Position numbers and translations under genes: made by a program. The notes under the pieces are model-generated. The model was given only the letters and a program-made list of their open reading frames with translations. It had not been told where the DNA came from and made no database searches. Positions 38,555 through 45,902 of a DNA stretch of 64,000 nt are shown here, in pieces; position 1 is the stretch's first letter; each line of letters opens with the position of its first letter. The stretch is from a virus. The stretch is taken from IMG/VR virus record IMGVR_UViG_3300033233_000010, positions 1-64,000 of that record. One strand, written 5' to 3'.

Positions 38555-39045
38555 GTCTTCGTCAGCGACTTGATCGCGCCCCGCCGGGCAGCTTCCACGC
38601 TCGGCGGGGCCTTGCAGATCGTCTTGGCGAGCGCCGTGTTGGGCATGGGGAAGCGCGGACCCGGCACGAAGACCGGGTTCGGCTCGACCTTCGAGTCGAG
38701 CATGAGGTCGATCTGCACCTCGCGCGGCGGCGTCCCGACCCGTTGAATGAGCCCGGCGCGCTGCAAGCCGGTGAGGATGCCGCCCAGGTCACGCGGGTCG
38801 ACCGTTACGCCAGCGTGCGCGATCACCTCAGCCGAAGTCCAGCCGAACCGCACGAGCTGTGTGTAGGTGACGACAAGCGTCTTCGTGTACTCGCTCTCCT
38901 CGGCCTTGGCGAAGAGGAAGTCACTAGTGACTTGCCACTTGCATTCGGAGCAGGAGAGCTTGGCGCGACGCGCCCACGCCGTCCACAGAGCGACGGGCGG
39001 AATGGTGCGACCGCAGCCCTCACAAGCGAGATTCTTGCCTGACAT
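38551..39045 (-). CDS. Zinc-ribbon plus winged-helix-like protein
   Basis: 164 residues. N-terminal CEGCGRTIPP ... CSECKW zinc ribbon, then a helical region resembling a winged helix (LVVTYTQLVRFGWTSAEVIA, LGGILTGLQRAGLIQRV). Starts 8 bases after GGGTATAAC. May bind DNA; no family recognised. Confidence 0.72.
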   Translation of the reverse strand: MSGKNLACEGCGRTIPPVALWTAWARRAKLSCSECKWQVTSDFLFAKAEESEYTKTLVVTYTQLVRFGWTSAEVIAHAGVTVDPRDLGGILTGLQRAGLIQRVGTPPREVQIDLMLDSKVEPNPVFVPGPRFPMPNTALAKTICKAPPSVEAARRGAIKSLTKT

Positions 39046-39053
39046 CTCAGGGA

Positions 39054-39062
39054 GTTATACCC
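39054..39062 (-). promoter_or_regulatory. GGGTATAAC element before 38551-39045
   Basis: Minus-strand GGGTATAAC ends 8 bases before the ATG at 39045. Confidence 0.5.
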
Positions 39063-39098
39063 GAGGCGCTTTGCATCGGCGAGCTGCCGGCACGGATT

Positions 39099-39512
39099 CT
39101 ACTTCCCGAGCGTGTCGACCATTTTGTCGACGATGGAGCGCGCTTGGAACTTCTCCACGTCGGCGACGACTCGCTGCATCGACCTCACGTAGTTCCCCGA
39201 AGGTGGCCCACCCTGCCACGGATGCAGCCCTTGGCAGACGATGCGGAGTTGTCGCTTGAATGCTTCCAAGAGATCCCTCTGGTCGGGCAAGAGGAGCAAG
39301 GTGCGCGTCTTGCCGATCTTCATCCCGAGGTCGATTGCCTTGGCGAGATCGCGTTCGAGAGGGGTCGCCGGCTTCTCCCCCGGGGTACGCGCTCCGATGC
39401 CGTAGGCGTAGTCAACGAGATACTCCTCGATCACTCGGGCCGTGGGCGTTCGCATCTTGAGCGTGACGCCGTGGGCCTTGGTCGGTCGATCGTCCACCGT
39501 CATCGTCATCAT
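39099..39512 (-). CDS. Unknown 137-residue helical protein
   Basis: Start at one of two adjacent ATGs (39512 or 39509); the latter is 7 bases after an AGGTAGAAC element. Helical throughout (ARVIEEYLVDYAYGIG, LEAFKRQLRIVCQGLHPW), ending SIVDKMVDTLGK, a distant form of the recurrent peptide. Function unknown. Confidence 0.75.
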   Translation of the reverse strand: MMTMTVDDRPTKAHGVTLKMRTPTARVIEEYLVDYAYGIGARTPGEKPATPLERDLAKAIDLGMKIGKTRTLLLLPDQRDLLEAFKRQLRIVCQGLHPWQGGPPSGNYVRSMQRVVADVEKFQARSIVDKMVDTLGK

Positions 39513-39516
39513 CCCT

Positions 39517-39525
39517 GTTCTACCT
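39517..39525 (-). promoter_or_regulatory. AGGTAGAAC element before 39099-39512
   Basis: Minus-strand AGGTAGAAC, 4 or 7 bases before the two candidate ATGs. Confidence 0.5.
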
Positions 39526-39637
39526 CTAACCTCGACAACACCGACGCGCGGTGGGAGTTGCACGGGTCGATGGCGGAGCGACTCCGTAAGTGCTTGTGAA
39601 AGCGCGGGAATGACGGATCTTCGCGATCGTTGGAGTC

Positions 39638-39646
39638 TGGTATACT
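39638..39646 (+). promoter_or_regulatory. Extended -10 promoter-like site
   Basis: TGGTATACT (TGn plus TATACT) on the plus strand, the best sigma70-like extended -10 seen in the noncoding DNA. No good -35 at 17 bases upstream, as is common for extended -10 promoters. It would point a transcript away from the neighbouring gene and antisense to the nrdJ end. Confidence 0.4.
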
Positions 39647-39666
39647 AATCACCGTAAACGCTTGCC

Positions 39667-39678
39667 AAGTAATTACTT
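39667..39678. repeat. 12-base perfect palindrome
   Basis: AAGTAATTACTT, about 20 bases downstream of the extended -10 sequence. Its position suits an operator for a dimeric repressor. Confidence 0.5.
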
Positions 39679-39802
39679 ACGCTGGTCGACTTAAACGCGA
39701 GGAGGCCCAAACCGGTGTAACCACCTGGTCCGAGCCCCTTAGAACACGCGAGCAACGCAGAGTTGCAGCCGGTCAAACACTGCGATTTTGCGCGACTTAC
39801 GA

Positions 39803-39904
39803 CTAGCCGCAGCCCGTCGTCGCACCACACGTCAAGCAGAACGCGCGTGTCAGACTTACGCGCCCCGTTCCACCACACGCCGGGCACTCGTGCTCTGAGC
39901 CCAC
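39803..39904 (-). other. Second copy of the nrdJ C-terminal tail (33 codons)
   Basis: Starting at a GTG 4 bases after the nrdJ stop, this frame encodes GSEHECPACGGTGRVSL ... AFCLTCGATTGCG and TAG. 17 of the last 28 residues equal the true nrdJ end, including the whole AFCLTCGATTGCG, but codons differ and one cysteine has become Arg. It is in a different frame from nrdJ. It is probably the displaced original 3' end of the gene; a free 33-residue peptide is the alternative. Confidence 0.75.
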
Positions 39905-39908
39905 GATG

Positions 39909-42893
39909 CTAGCCGCAACCTGTGGTGGCCCCACAAGTTAGACAAAACGCGCAGGTTGCGGCTCTGATCGTGGGATTGCCGCAGACCCCACACGGCTGGT
40001 CAGCGGAGAGGGAGAGGCGCGCTCCAGGCTTCTCCGCGAGGAGCTGCCGCAGGTTCTCCCGCACCGTGTCGTTCGCGGCCAGGTCCAGCACGTTCGCCAC
40101 CGTGTTGGCGGGGGCGTGATCGCCGTTCTTCGCGGCGAGGCCCACCGGAAGCTCGTAGCGGTCGGTCTTGGGCTTGGCCTCGTCGACCGGGGCGGGCTTG
40201 TGAGCGAGGTCGTCGCGGTTGAGGTAAGTGACGGCGAGCGTACGGAAGATGTAGTCGATGACGCTGAACGATGACTTGATGCGAGCATCGCCTTGGACCG
40301 GCCCCGACGGCTCGAACTTGGTGAAGGTGAACGCCTCGACGTACTCGTCGAGGGGAACGCCGTGCTGGAGCCCGAGCGAAGTGAGGATGGCAACGGTGTC
40401 GAGAAGGCCCTGGATCGTCGACCCGGCCTTCGCCATGTCGATGAACAGCTCGCCGATCTTCCCGTCGTCGTACTCGCCGGTACGAACGTAGACCTTCTGG
40501 CCGCTGATCGTCGCCTCTTGCGTGAAGCCGCGACGGCGCTTGGGGAGCCGCTTGCGCTCGGAGAGAAGCGGCGGGGCGAGGATGGGCGCGGTCGAGCCTG
40601 GAGCCGGCGTGGGCCGGAGGTCAATGGCAATCGCCTTGGTCTTCTCCTTCTTGGAGGTGAGCACCTGGCATCCCTTGGAGCCGTCGCGGTAGACCGCGAG
40701 CGCTTTGACGCCGAGCTTCCACGACTCGATGTAGACCTGTTCGATCTCGTCGACGGTCGCGCTCTCGGGCATGTTGACCGTCTTGCTGATGGCTCCACAG
40801 AGGAAGGGTTGGGCCGCCGCCATCATCTTGACATGCGCCATAGGCGCGATGAAGCGCTGGCCGCGCTCGCCGCACTGAGTCGCGCAGTCGAAGACGGGGA
40901 GGTGCTCGCGCTTGAGCGTACCCGAGCCTTCGATCGTCTCGTGCGCCGCGATGTGGGCTTCGAGCAGCAGGCGCTCGCTGGGCGCGTAGCCCAGCCGCTC
41001 CAGTGCCGGACCAACCGACTGGTTCACGAGCTTCATCGCACCGCCACCGGCCATCGCCTTGTTCTTCACGAGCGCGAAGTCGGGCTCGATACCCGTCGTA
41101 TCGCAGTCCATGAGAAGGCCGATCGTGCCTGTCGGGGCGAGGAGAGTGAGCTGGGCGTTGCGATAGCCCCACATCTCACCCGCCGTGATCGCGCTCTCCC
41201 ACGAACCCTTGGCCGCAGCGGCGATGTGGATGTCGAAGCGGCTCGGCTTCGATTTCTTCCCCTCGGCGGCGTGCATGCGAGCGACGTTGAGCATGTGCGC
41301 CCGGTTGCGCTCGAAAGCCGAGAAGGAGCCCCTCACCGATGCGATCTCAGCCGAACGGTCCCACGCCGTTGCGGCCATGAGCGACGTGATCGACGCGCAG
41401 ATGCCACGACCCTCGTCCGAGTCGTAGGAAACGCCGAGGCGCATGAGCAGCGCGCCGAGGTTCGCGTAGCCGAGCCCGAGCGGACGTAGCTGGTGGCTAT
41501 TCTCGGCGAACGCCTTGGTGGGGTAGCTGGCGTGATCGACGAGGATGTCCATCGCGAGGATGAGCACGCGACAGACGTGCTCGAATCCTGCGATGTCGAA
41601 GGTGCCGTCGGGGAGCAGGAACTTGACGAGGTTGATCGACGACAGGTTGCACGCGCTGTCGTTGACGAAGTGGAACTCGTTACATGGGTTAGCCGCATCG
41701 ATGCGAGCGAAGTCGGGAACGGTGTTCCAGCGGTTGATCGTCGTGTCGAACATCATCCCGGGGTCGGCGCATCGGTGCGCCGCCTCGGCGATCTTCCGCA
41801 TGAGCTTCTTCGCCTTGAGCGTCTTGGCGACCTTGCCCGTGGTACGGTACTTCGTCTGCCAGTCGCCATCGTTGAGGACAGCGTGCATGAAGTCATCGGT
41901 GACGCGAACCGAGTTGTTGGCGTTCTGGCCCGAAACGGTCGCATACGCCTCGCCGTTGAAGTCGGGCGAGTAGCCGGCCTTCACGAGCACGGCGACCTTG
42001 TCCTCCTCGCGCGCCTTCCACTCGATGAATTCCTCGATGTCCGGGTGGTCGGCGTCGAGGCACACCAGCTTGGCCGCGCGGCGTGTCGTACCTCCCGACT
42101 TCACTGAGCCTGCCGCCGCGTCGTAGACCTTGAGGAACGACATGAGGCCCGATGAGGACCCGCCGCCGGACAGCTTCTCGTTCTTGGCGCGGAGCGTGGA
42201 GAAGTTGGCTCCAGCACCCGAACCGTACTTGAAGATCCGCATCTCCTCGGCGATGCCGAGGCCGATCTGCGTGAGGTCGTCCTTCACCGTACGGATGAAG
42301 CACGCGCTCACCTGGGGGCGCGAGAATCCGTCCAGCGTCTCGCTGGCGACGCCGGTCTTGAGGTCAACGGCCCAGTTGCCGGCGGGATCGCCCTTGATGC
42401 CGTAGCTCTCGTGGAGTCCGAGGTTGAACCACACCGGCGAGTTGAAGGCAACGAATTGACGGACGAGGATGTAGCGCAGCTCATCGCGCAGCGCCCTCAC
42501 GTCTTCGTCGGAGACGAGGTAGCCTTGGCTTCTTCCGGCGTTGGCGATCGCGTTGGCGATCCGGTCGATGACCTGTCGTACGCTCCTCTCGGAGCCGGTG
42601 GCAACCGGCTTTCCGCCGTTCAGGTTGGCGAGCCCGTCGACGACCGACTGCGGGACGCCGCCTTTGCGGAAGTACTTGGAGACGAGGATGTCTCCGGCGA
42701 CCTTCGACCAGGCCACCGGGATCTCCACGTCGTCCATCTGGAAGACGACCGACCCGTCGGGGTTGGCGATCTTCGCCGTGCGACGCTCGAACTTGACTTC
42801 CGCGTAAGGGTCGTGCTCGGAAGCGGTGAAGTGACGCTCAACCGAGATGTGACCGCCGACGCGCGTGGCCGGGCCAACCGCCGCGATGCTCAT
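39909..42893 (-). CDS. nrdJ: Class II (B12-dependent) ribonucleoside reductase
   Basis: 994 residues from the ATG at 42893 (GCAGAGG upstream; a GTG at 42965 would add 24). Conserved NrdJ blocks: FNSPVWFNLG, QVSACFI (cysteine of the redox pair), NPCNEFHFVNDSACNLSS (active-site Cys/Glu), PTGTIGLLMDCDTTGIEP. A TSCPD-type domain follows (GELFIDMAKAGSTIQGLLDT) and the end is a zinc-ribbon tail CGVCG ... CLTCGATTGCG. It reduces ribonucleotides to deoxyribonucleotides with adenosylcobalamin and needs no oxygen and no second subunit. The last codons (for example CTA ACT TGT GGG) are less GC-rich than the copy downstream, suggesting that the present tail is foreign. Confidence 0.95.
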   Translation of the reverse strand: MSIAAVGPATRVGGHISVERHFTASEHDPYAEVKFERRTAKIANPDGSVVFQMDDVEIPVAWSKVAGDILVSKYFRKGGVPQSVVDGLANLNGGKPVATGSERSVRQVIDRIANAIANAGRSQGYLVSDEDVRALRDELRYILVRQFVAFNSPVWFNLGLHESYGIKGDPAGNWAVDLKTGVASETLDGFSRPQVSACFIRTVKDDLTQIGLGIAEEMRIFKYGSGAGANFSTLRAKNEKLSGGGSSSGLMSFLKVYDAAAGSVKSGGTTRRAAKLVCLDADHPDIEEFIEWKAREEDKVAVLVKAGYSPDFNGEAYATVSGQNANNSVRVTDDFMHAVLNDGDWQTKYRTTGKVAKTLKAKKLMRKIAEAAHRCADPGMMFDTTINRWNTVPDFARIDAANPCNEFHFVNDSACNLSSINLVKFLLPDGTFDIAGFEHVCRVLILAMDILVDHASYPTKAFAENSHQLRPLGLGYANLGALLMRLGVSYDSDEGRGICASITSLMAATAWDRSAEIASVRGSFSAFERNRAHMLNVARMHAAEGKKSKPSRFDIHIAAAAKGSWESAITAGEMWGYRNAQLTLLAPTGTIGLLMDCDTTGIEPDFALVKNKAMAGGGAMKLVNQSVGPALERLGYAPSERLLLEAHIAAHETIEGSGTLKREHLPVFDCATQCGERGQRFIAPMAHVKMMAAAQPFLCGAISKTVNMPESATVDEIEQVYIESWKLGVKALAVYRDGSKGCQVLTSKKEKTKAIAIDLRPTPAPGSTAPILAPPLLSERKRLPKRRRGFTQEATISGQKVYVRTGEYDDGKIGELFIDMAKAGSTIQGLLDTVAILTSLGLQHGVPLDEYVEAFTFTKFEPSGPVQGDARIKSSFSVIDYIFRTLAVTYLNRDDLAHKPAPVDEAKPKTDRYELPVGLAAKNGDHAPANTVANVLDLAANDTVRENLRQLLAEKPGARLSLSADQPCGVCGNPTIRAATCAFCLTCGATTGCG

Positions 42894-43096
42894 CCTCTGC
42901 TGCCTCTCGTGCGCTGGGTCTTCTACAGGAAATGCGAGGCCCATCCTACCGCGATCATCTGACACGGCCTAGCCCATCTTCGACCGGTTTTCGCTTTTAG
43001 ATTGAGAACATCGCTGATCGAAATGACGCCGTGCGTTTTCCTGCACGGATCACGGGTTAGCGCGATGTTCCAGGGTGCGACGTGAAGCTAGTTGCC
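42894..43096. other. Leader between dNMP kinase and nrdJ
   Basis: About 200 bases without a gene, including a perfect 6-bp hairpin CCGTGC/GCACGG at 43029-43048 with an 8-base loop, and a GGTAGGAT sequence at 42943-42950 about 50 bases before the nrdJ ATG. No T-run follows the hairpin, so it is not a clear terminator. No cobalamin riboswitch box was recognised. Confidence 0.4.
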
Positions 43097-43876
43097 TCAC
43101 CCGGAAGTGAGCAAACCGTCGAAGCGCGCGGCTTCGACCTTGTGCTCCGACATCGTGGCGCAGTCCAGGCACGGCGACATGAGCTGATGCGCGAGCATCT
43201 GGGCGTCGGTCTTGCCCGCGTGGGACCATCGTTGCCGACCACCGCTCGGGCACCGCACGATCCAGCCGTCCTGCGGACGCTTCTCAGTGAGCGCCCAGAG
43301 GTAGATGTAGTCGGCGAGCTGCGGGATCTTCACAGTGAGGTAGTGCTCGCGCGTGCCGTCATTGAGCATGTTCACGTCGAACGTGGAGTCCGGCGCGTCG
43401 GCGATCTTGTCCTCACTCGGATGCCCGCGCTTGATCGGCACGCTCGGGCGCTTCACGCGGATCGCAACGACGAGGGTGTCCTTGGGGACTCGCTGCCGGA
43501 CGGCGACGATCTCCTGATCCGGGTGGCGCCCGTCGGAGATGATCGCGATACGCGCTTGGTTGAGCGCAAAGCGGTCGCAGAAGCGGTCCGACCACACGGT
43601 CGGCCCGAGGCGCTGCCGCGCCTCCTCGCCCTCTTCTTGCATGAGCAGCCGCGGCGTCTTGCTGTAGGCCCCGTTGGCGAGGTCTTCCTTCTCGGCCTGC
43701 GTTCCGTTCAAGATCCGCATGGGGATGCCGGTCTTGAGGTGGACGCACATCTTGAGCGGAGCGGCATAGGAGTCGCGGACCGCGTCGGGCAGCAGCTCCT
43801 TGAGCGCGTCGGCGGTCGTATCCTTTCCAGCGCCGAGGTTACCGCAGACGACGACGACAACGCGGCGGTAGCTCAT
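43097..43876 (-). CDS. Deoxynucleoside monophosphate kinase (T4 gp1-like)
   Basis: 259 residues, ATGA-coupled. Walker A GNLGAGKDTTADAL near the N terminus, then PLKMCVHLKTGIP, TPRLLMQEEGEEARQRLGPT, WSDRFCDRFA and IISDGRHPDQE, the pattern of phage dNMP kinases that phosphorylate dTMP, dGMP and modified dCMP. The C-terminal ~60 residues (GWIVRCPSGGRQRWSHAG ... SPCLDCATMSEHKV) contain CxxC and look like an added zinc module not usual in the family. Upstream of nrdJ, consistent with a DNA-precursor role. Confidence 0.88.
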   Translation of the reverse strand: MSYRRVVVVVCGNLGAGKDTTADALKELLPDAVRDSYAAPLKMCVHLKTGIPMRILNGTQAEKEDLANGAYSKTPRLLMQEEGEEARQRLGPTVWSDRFCDRFALNQARIAIISDGRHPDQEIVAVRQRVPKDTLVVAIRVKRPSVPIKRGHPSEDKIADAPDSTFDVNMLNDGTREHYLTVKIPQLADYIYLWALTEKRPQDGWIVRCPSGGRQRWSHAGKTDAQMLAHQLMSPCLDCATMSEHKVEAARFDGLLTSG

Positions 43877-44163
43877 TTCAGGCTCCCGACACGCGAAGAC
43901 GGCTTGGCCTTGGGCTCCTCGGGTTTGGGCGTTTCCACCGGAGCGGACACCAAGCGTGGCGCTCCGTTGATGTACTCGACCCGAAAGCGACCGACGGCTT
44001 TGGGCAGCTTCGAGCCGCGGCAGGCCGGAACCTTCAGGTAGACGTAGAGCATGGGCGACTCGGCGGTGCCGCCGACACCGATGCACGCCACATCGACGAG
44101 CGGAATCATGGCGAGCTGCGCCCGGAGCTTCTCGATCGCCGCGCTCTCTTCTGTCTTGCTCAC
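43873..44163 (-). CDS. Unknown 96-residue protein
   Basis: GTG start overlapping the upstream stop. A beta-rich core (VACIGVGGTAESPMLYVYLK, GRFRVEYINGAPRLV) and a Pro/Lys-rich tail ending SSRVGSLK. Function unknown. Confidence 0.7.
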   Translation of the reverse strand: MSKTEESAAIEKLRAQLAMIPLVDVACIGVGGTAESPMLYVYLKVPACRGSKLPKAVGRFRVEYINGAPRLVSAPVETPKPEEPKAKPSSRVGSLK

Positions 44164-44543
44164 GCCGTAGCTCTCCTCTTCGGTGGATCTTCGCCTCGCG
44201 AGATCGCTCGGCCCTCGACCATACGCCGAATCTTCTCGGCCTTGGCCGCTTCGCGCTCGGCGTCACGCAGCTTGGACGTTTCGACGATCTTCTCGATGAA
44301 GCAGTTCCAGCTCGCTGGCTCGGCGGTGCCCCAGTTGACCGTGTCCGCGACGCGACCACAGCCGCACGAGCAGCGCAGTGGTCTTCCCTCAGCATCGACT
44401 CCTCGCGGCGCAAAGAGGGGAGGCTCGTTGAAGAACGGCAGGTCGGGCGGCGCCTGGGTGACGGGCTTGGGCCGTTTCGACGCCTTGACCGGCTTGTCGA
44501 GCTTGGCGGTGGCCTCCTTCGCCTTCTTCGGCTTCTGGGTCAT
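44160..44543 (-). CDS. Unknown 127-residue basic protein with CSCGCG
   Basis: Lys/Pro-rich N terminus (KPKKAKEATAKLDKPVK), then LRCSCGCGRVADTVNWG, a compact cysteine knuckle, and a charged helix (LRDAEREAAKAEKIRRMV). Ends KRRATA. Possibly nucleic-acid binding. Confidence 0.7.
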   Translation of the reverse strand: MTQKPKKAKEATAKLDKPVKASKRPKPVTQAPPDLPFFNEPPLFAPRGVDAEGRPLRCSCGCGRVADTVNWGTAEPASWNCFIEKIVETSKLRDAEREAAKAEKIRRMVEGRAISRGEDPPKRRATA

Positions 44544-44773
44544 CACGAGCGTCCTCTCGCGAGGAATCCGACGATGAAGCCGACCGCGAGCGTAAGACCG
44601 ACGAGGCACCCGAGGGCGCCGATGACCAGTGAGCCGTTGCGCGGCGGCTCGGGGTGAGGGCCGGGGGCTGGCGGTGACGTGAGCTTGTGACCGAGCCTGT
44701 GGGCGCAGAACGGGCAGGACTCGCCGAAGCTCGCCACGGGCCGGTCGCTACAGGTCGCGCACCAGATACTCAT
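44543..44773 (-). CDS. Zinc-ribbon membrane protein (76 aa)
   Basis: WCATC ... CPFC zinc ribbon, Pro-rich linker, then one transmembrane helix (GALGCLVGLTLAVGFIVGF) and ARGRS. Starts 7 bases after GGGTAGGAT. Function unknown. Confidence 0.7.
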   Translation of the reverse strand: MSIWCATCSDRPVASFGESCPFCAHRLGHKLTSPPAPGPHPEPPRNGSLVIGALGCLVGLTLAVGFIVGFLARGRS

Positions 44774-44780
44774 GTGCGTC

Positions 44781-44789
44781 ATCCTACCC
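44781..44789 (-). promoter_or_regulatory. GGGTAGGAT element before 44543-44773
   Basis: Minus-strand GGGTAGGAT ending 7 bases before the ATG at 44773. It contains AGGA, so a Shine-Dalgarno role cannot be excluded here. Confidence 0.35.
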
Positions 44790-45287
44790 CTGGCGCGCGT
44801 CATCGGACCCGAGCGACTTGAGGGGCCGGCGCGTGAGCTTCTCCGTCGTCTCCTGGGCCAGTTGGCGAAGCCGCTCGCGCGTGCGCTTGCGCGTCTCGTC
44901 GGCCTGGTGCATGCGCTCGAACTTCTTCTGGGAGAGGTCGGTGATGGTCTGGAATGAGAGCGGAAAGAGCGTGCGCGCCCCCACGGCGCGACCGCCGACG
45001 CCACCCGAGTAGCTCGGGGGCGACTCGACGAGCGGCTTCGTGGCGGAGACCGCGCTGCTCGACTCCGTCTTGGGCTTCTCCTCGGACTGAGGCTTCTGCT
45101 CGATCGTGAAGCCGGTCTTGAGGTTGTACCGGAGATGGCCCTCGCGCATCAGTTCGCCGAGCACGTCGGCGGTCTTGTCGACTGCGCCGAGCGATGCTTC
45201 GGCCACGTCCTTGAGCCGCACGGCGGCGGGCTTCTTGGCCGCGATGGTGTGGACAGCGCGCAGGACGGCTTCTTGTTCCGCGTTCAC
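44784..45287 (-). CDS. Winged-helix-like protein ending in LTRRPLKSLG
   Basis: 167 residues; GTGA overlap. The first ~65 residues look like a winged helix (AVLRAVHTIAAKKPAAVRLK, ADVLGELMREGHLRYNL). A Ser/Pro linker and a basic helix (RKRTRERLRQLAQETTEK) lead to the C-terminal LTRRPLKSLGSDDARQG, the recurrent RRPLxSL motif. Position next to other motif carriers suggests a virion or internal head protein. Confidence 0.7.
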   Translation of the reverse strand: MNAEQEAVLRAVHTIAAKKPAAVRLKDVAEASLGAVDKTADVLGELMREGHLRYNLKTGFTIEQKPQSEEKPKTESSSAVSATKPLVESPPSYSGGVGGRAVGARTLFPLSFQTITDLSQKKFERMHQADETRKRTRERLRQLAQETTEKLTRRPLKSLGSDDARQG

Positions 45288-45610
45288 AGAGACCCCCGAG
45301 CTGCCTCCACGATGCCTTCGAGGAAGGCGAGGGCATGAAGCTGAACCGTACCGTGATCGAGACCGGCGTCTTTGGCGATGGCATCGCAGGCGACCATGAA
45401 CGCCTGCCCGATCGCCTCCGCGCCGTCTTCTTCCTTGAGCTGTGAGGAGACGTAGTCGAACGTCGCTCGCACGACCTCGTCGATCGACTTGCTGTCGGAC
45501 GCGTCGGTCTTGAGCGTACCGGGCTTGGTGGTCGTGACGGCGGGAGCGGGCTCAGCCTTGACCCCGGCGAGAAACGAGTCCAGGTCTTCCGCCAGTCGCT
45601 TGAGGCTCAC
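45284..45610 (-). CDS. Unknown 108-residue helical protein
   Basis: MSLKRLAEDLDSFLAGVKAE start, Pro/Thr linker, then helices (IDEVVRATFDYVSSQLKEED, AIGQAFMVACDAIAKDAG). Its start resembles the amphipathic N-terminal helices of neighbouring proteins. Function unknown. Confidence 0.72.
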   Translation of the reverse strand: MSLKRLAEDLDSFLAGVKAEPAPAVTTTKPGTLKTDASDSKSIDEVVRATFDYVSSQLKEEDGAEAIGQAFMVACDAIAKDAGLDHGTVQLHALAFLEGIVEAARGSL

Positions 45611-45843
45611 AGGGGCGAGCCTCCGGGATTGACGTTGGCATCCTTCGAGTCGACGTAGAAGACGCCGCCCTCGGACGACGGCTTGCCGCCGGTGCGCTTG
45701 ACGGCGAGCCTGCCGCCCGAGACGGACTGGACGTAGCCTTTGTCACCGCCGGTGGTCGTCACGTAGTCGCCGACCTTGGCCTCCGCCAGCGACCGGAACG
45801 TCTCGATCGCCTCACGGAGACCGGGCTTGAGCATCTTGTCCAC
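45607..45843 (-). CDS. Small protein with FRSLAEA helix and SH3-like domain
   Basis: 78 residues; GGAGGATCG upstream of the GTG. N-terminal helix LREAIETFRSLAEAKVG, then a KOW/SH3-like strand set (VGDYVTTTGGDKGYVQSVSG). FRSLxEA recurs at 46616 and in 61736-62473. Possibly an internal virion protein. Confidence 0.7.
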   Translation of the reverse strand: MDKMLKPGLREAIETFRSLAEAKVGDYVTTTGGDKGYVQSVSGGRLAVKRTGGKPSSEGGVFYVDSKDANVNPGGSPL

Positions 45844-45902
45844 GACGATCCTCCGCTGACGGGCCTCGACCTCGGTGAACGACGACTTCGCGTCGGCTTG
45901 GA

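Larger units (their letters stand above)
39526..39802. other. Noncoding region downstream of nrdJ
   Basis: No convincing protein gene in either strand. It contains an AT-rich core with an extended -10 promoter sequence, a 12-base palindrome and several possible stems on the plus strand (for example GCAAC/GTTGC around 39760-39775). A small RNA is possible. It lies between the nrdJ tail copy and the next minus-strand promoter. Confidence 0.4.

Noticed and set aside
39645-39887. 80-codon minus-strand ORF (MPGVWWNGARKSD...)
   Set aside because: It is a shadow: the same DNA in another frame encodes the clear nrdJ tail copy, and the remaining part lies in the noncoding region with no family features.
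43029-43048. Rho-independent terminator after dNMP kinase
   Set aside because: The hairpin is perfect but short and lacks a U-tract on the minus strand.
42894-43096. Cobalamin riboswitch before nrdJ
   Set aside because: The gene is B12-dependent, but no B12-box-like sequence or multi-stem structure is recognisable; only one 6-bp hairpin.
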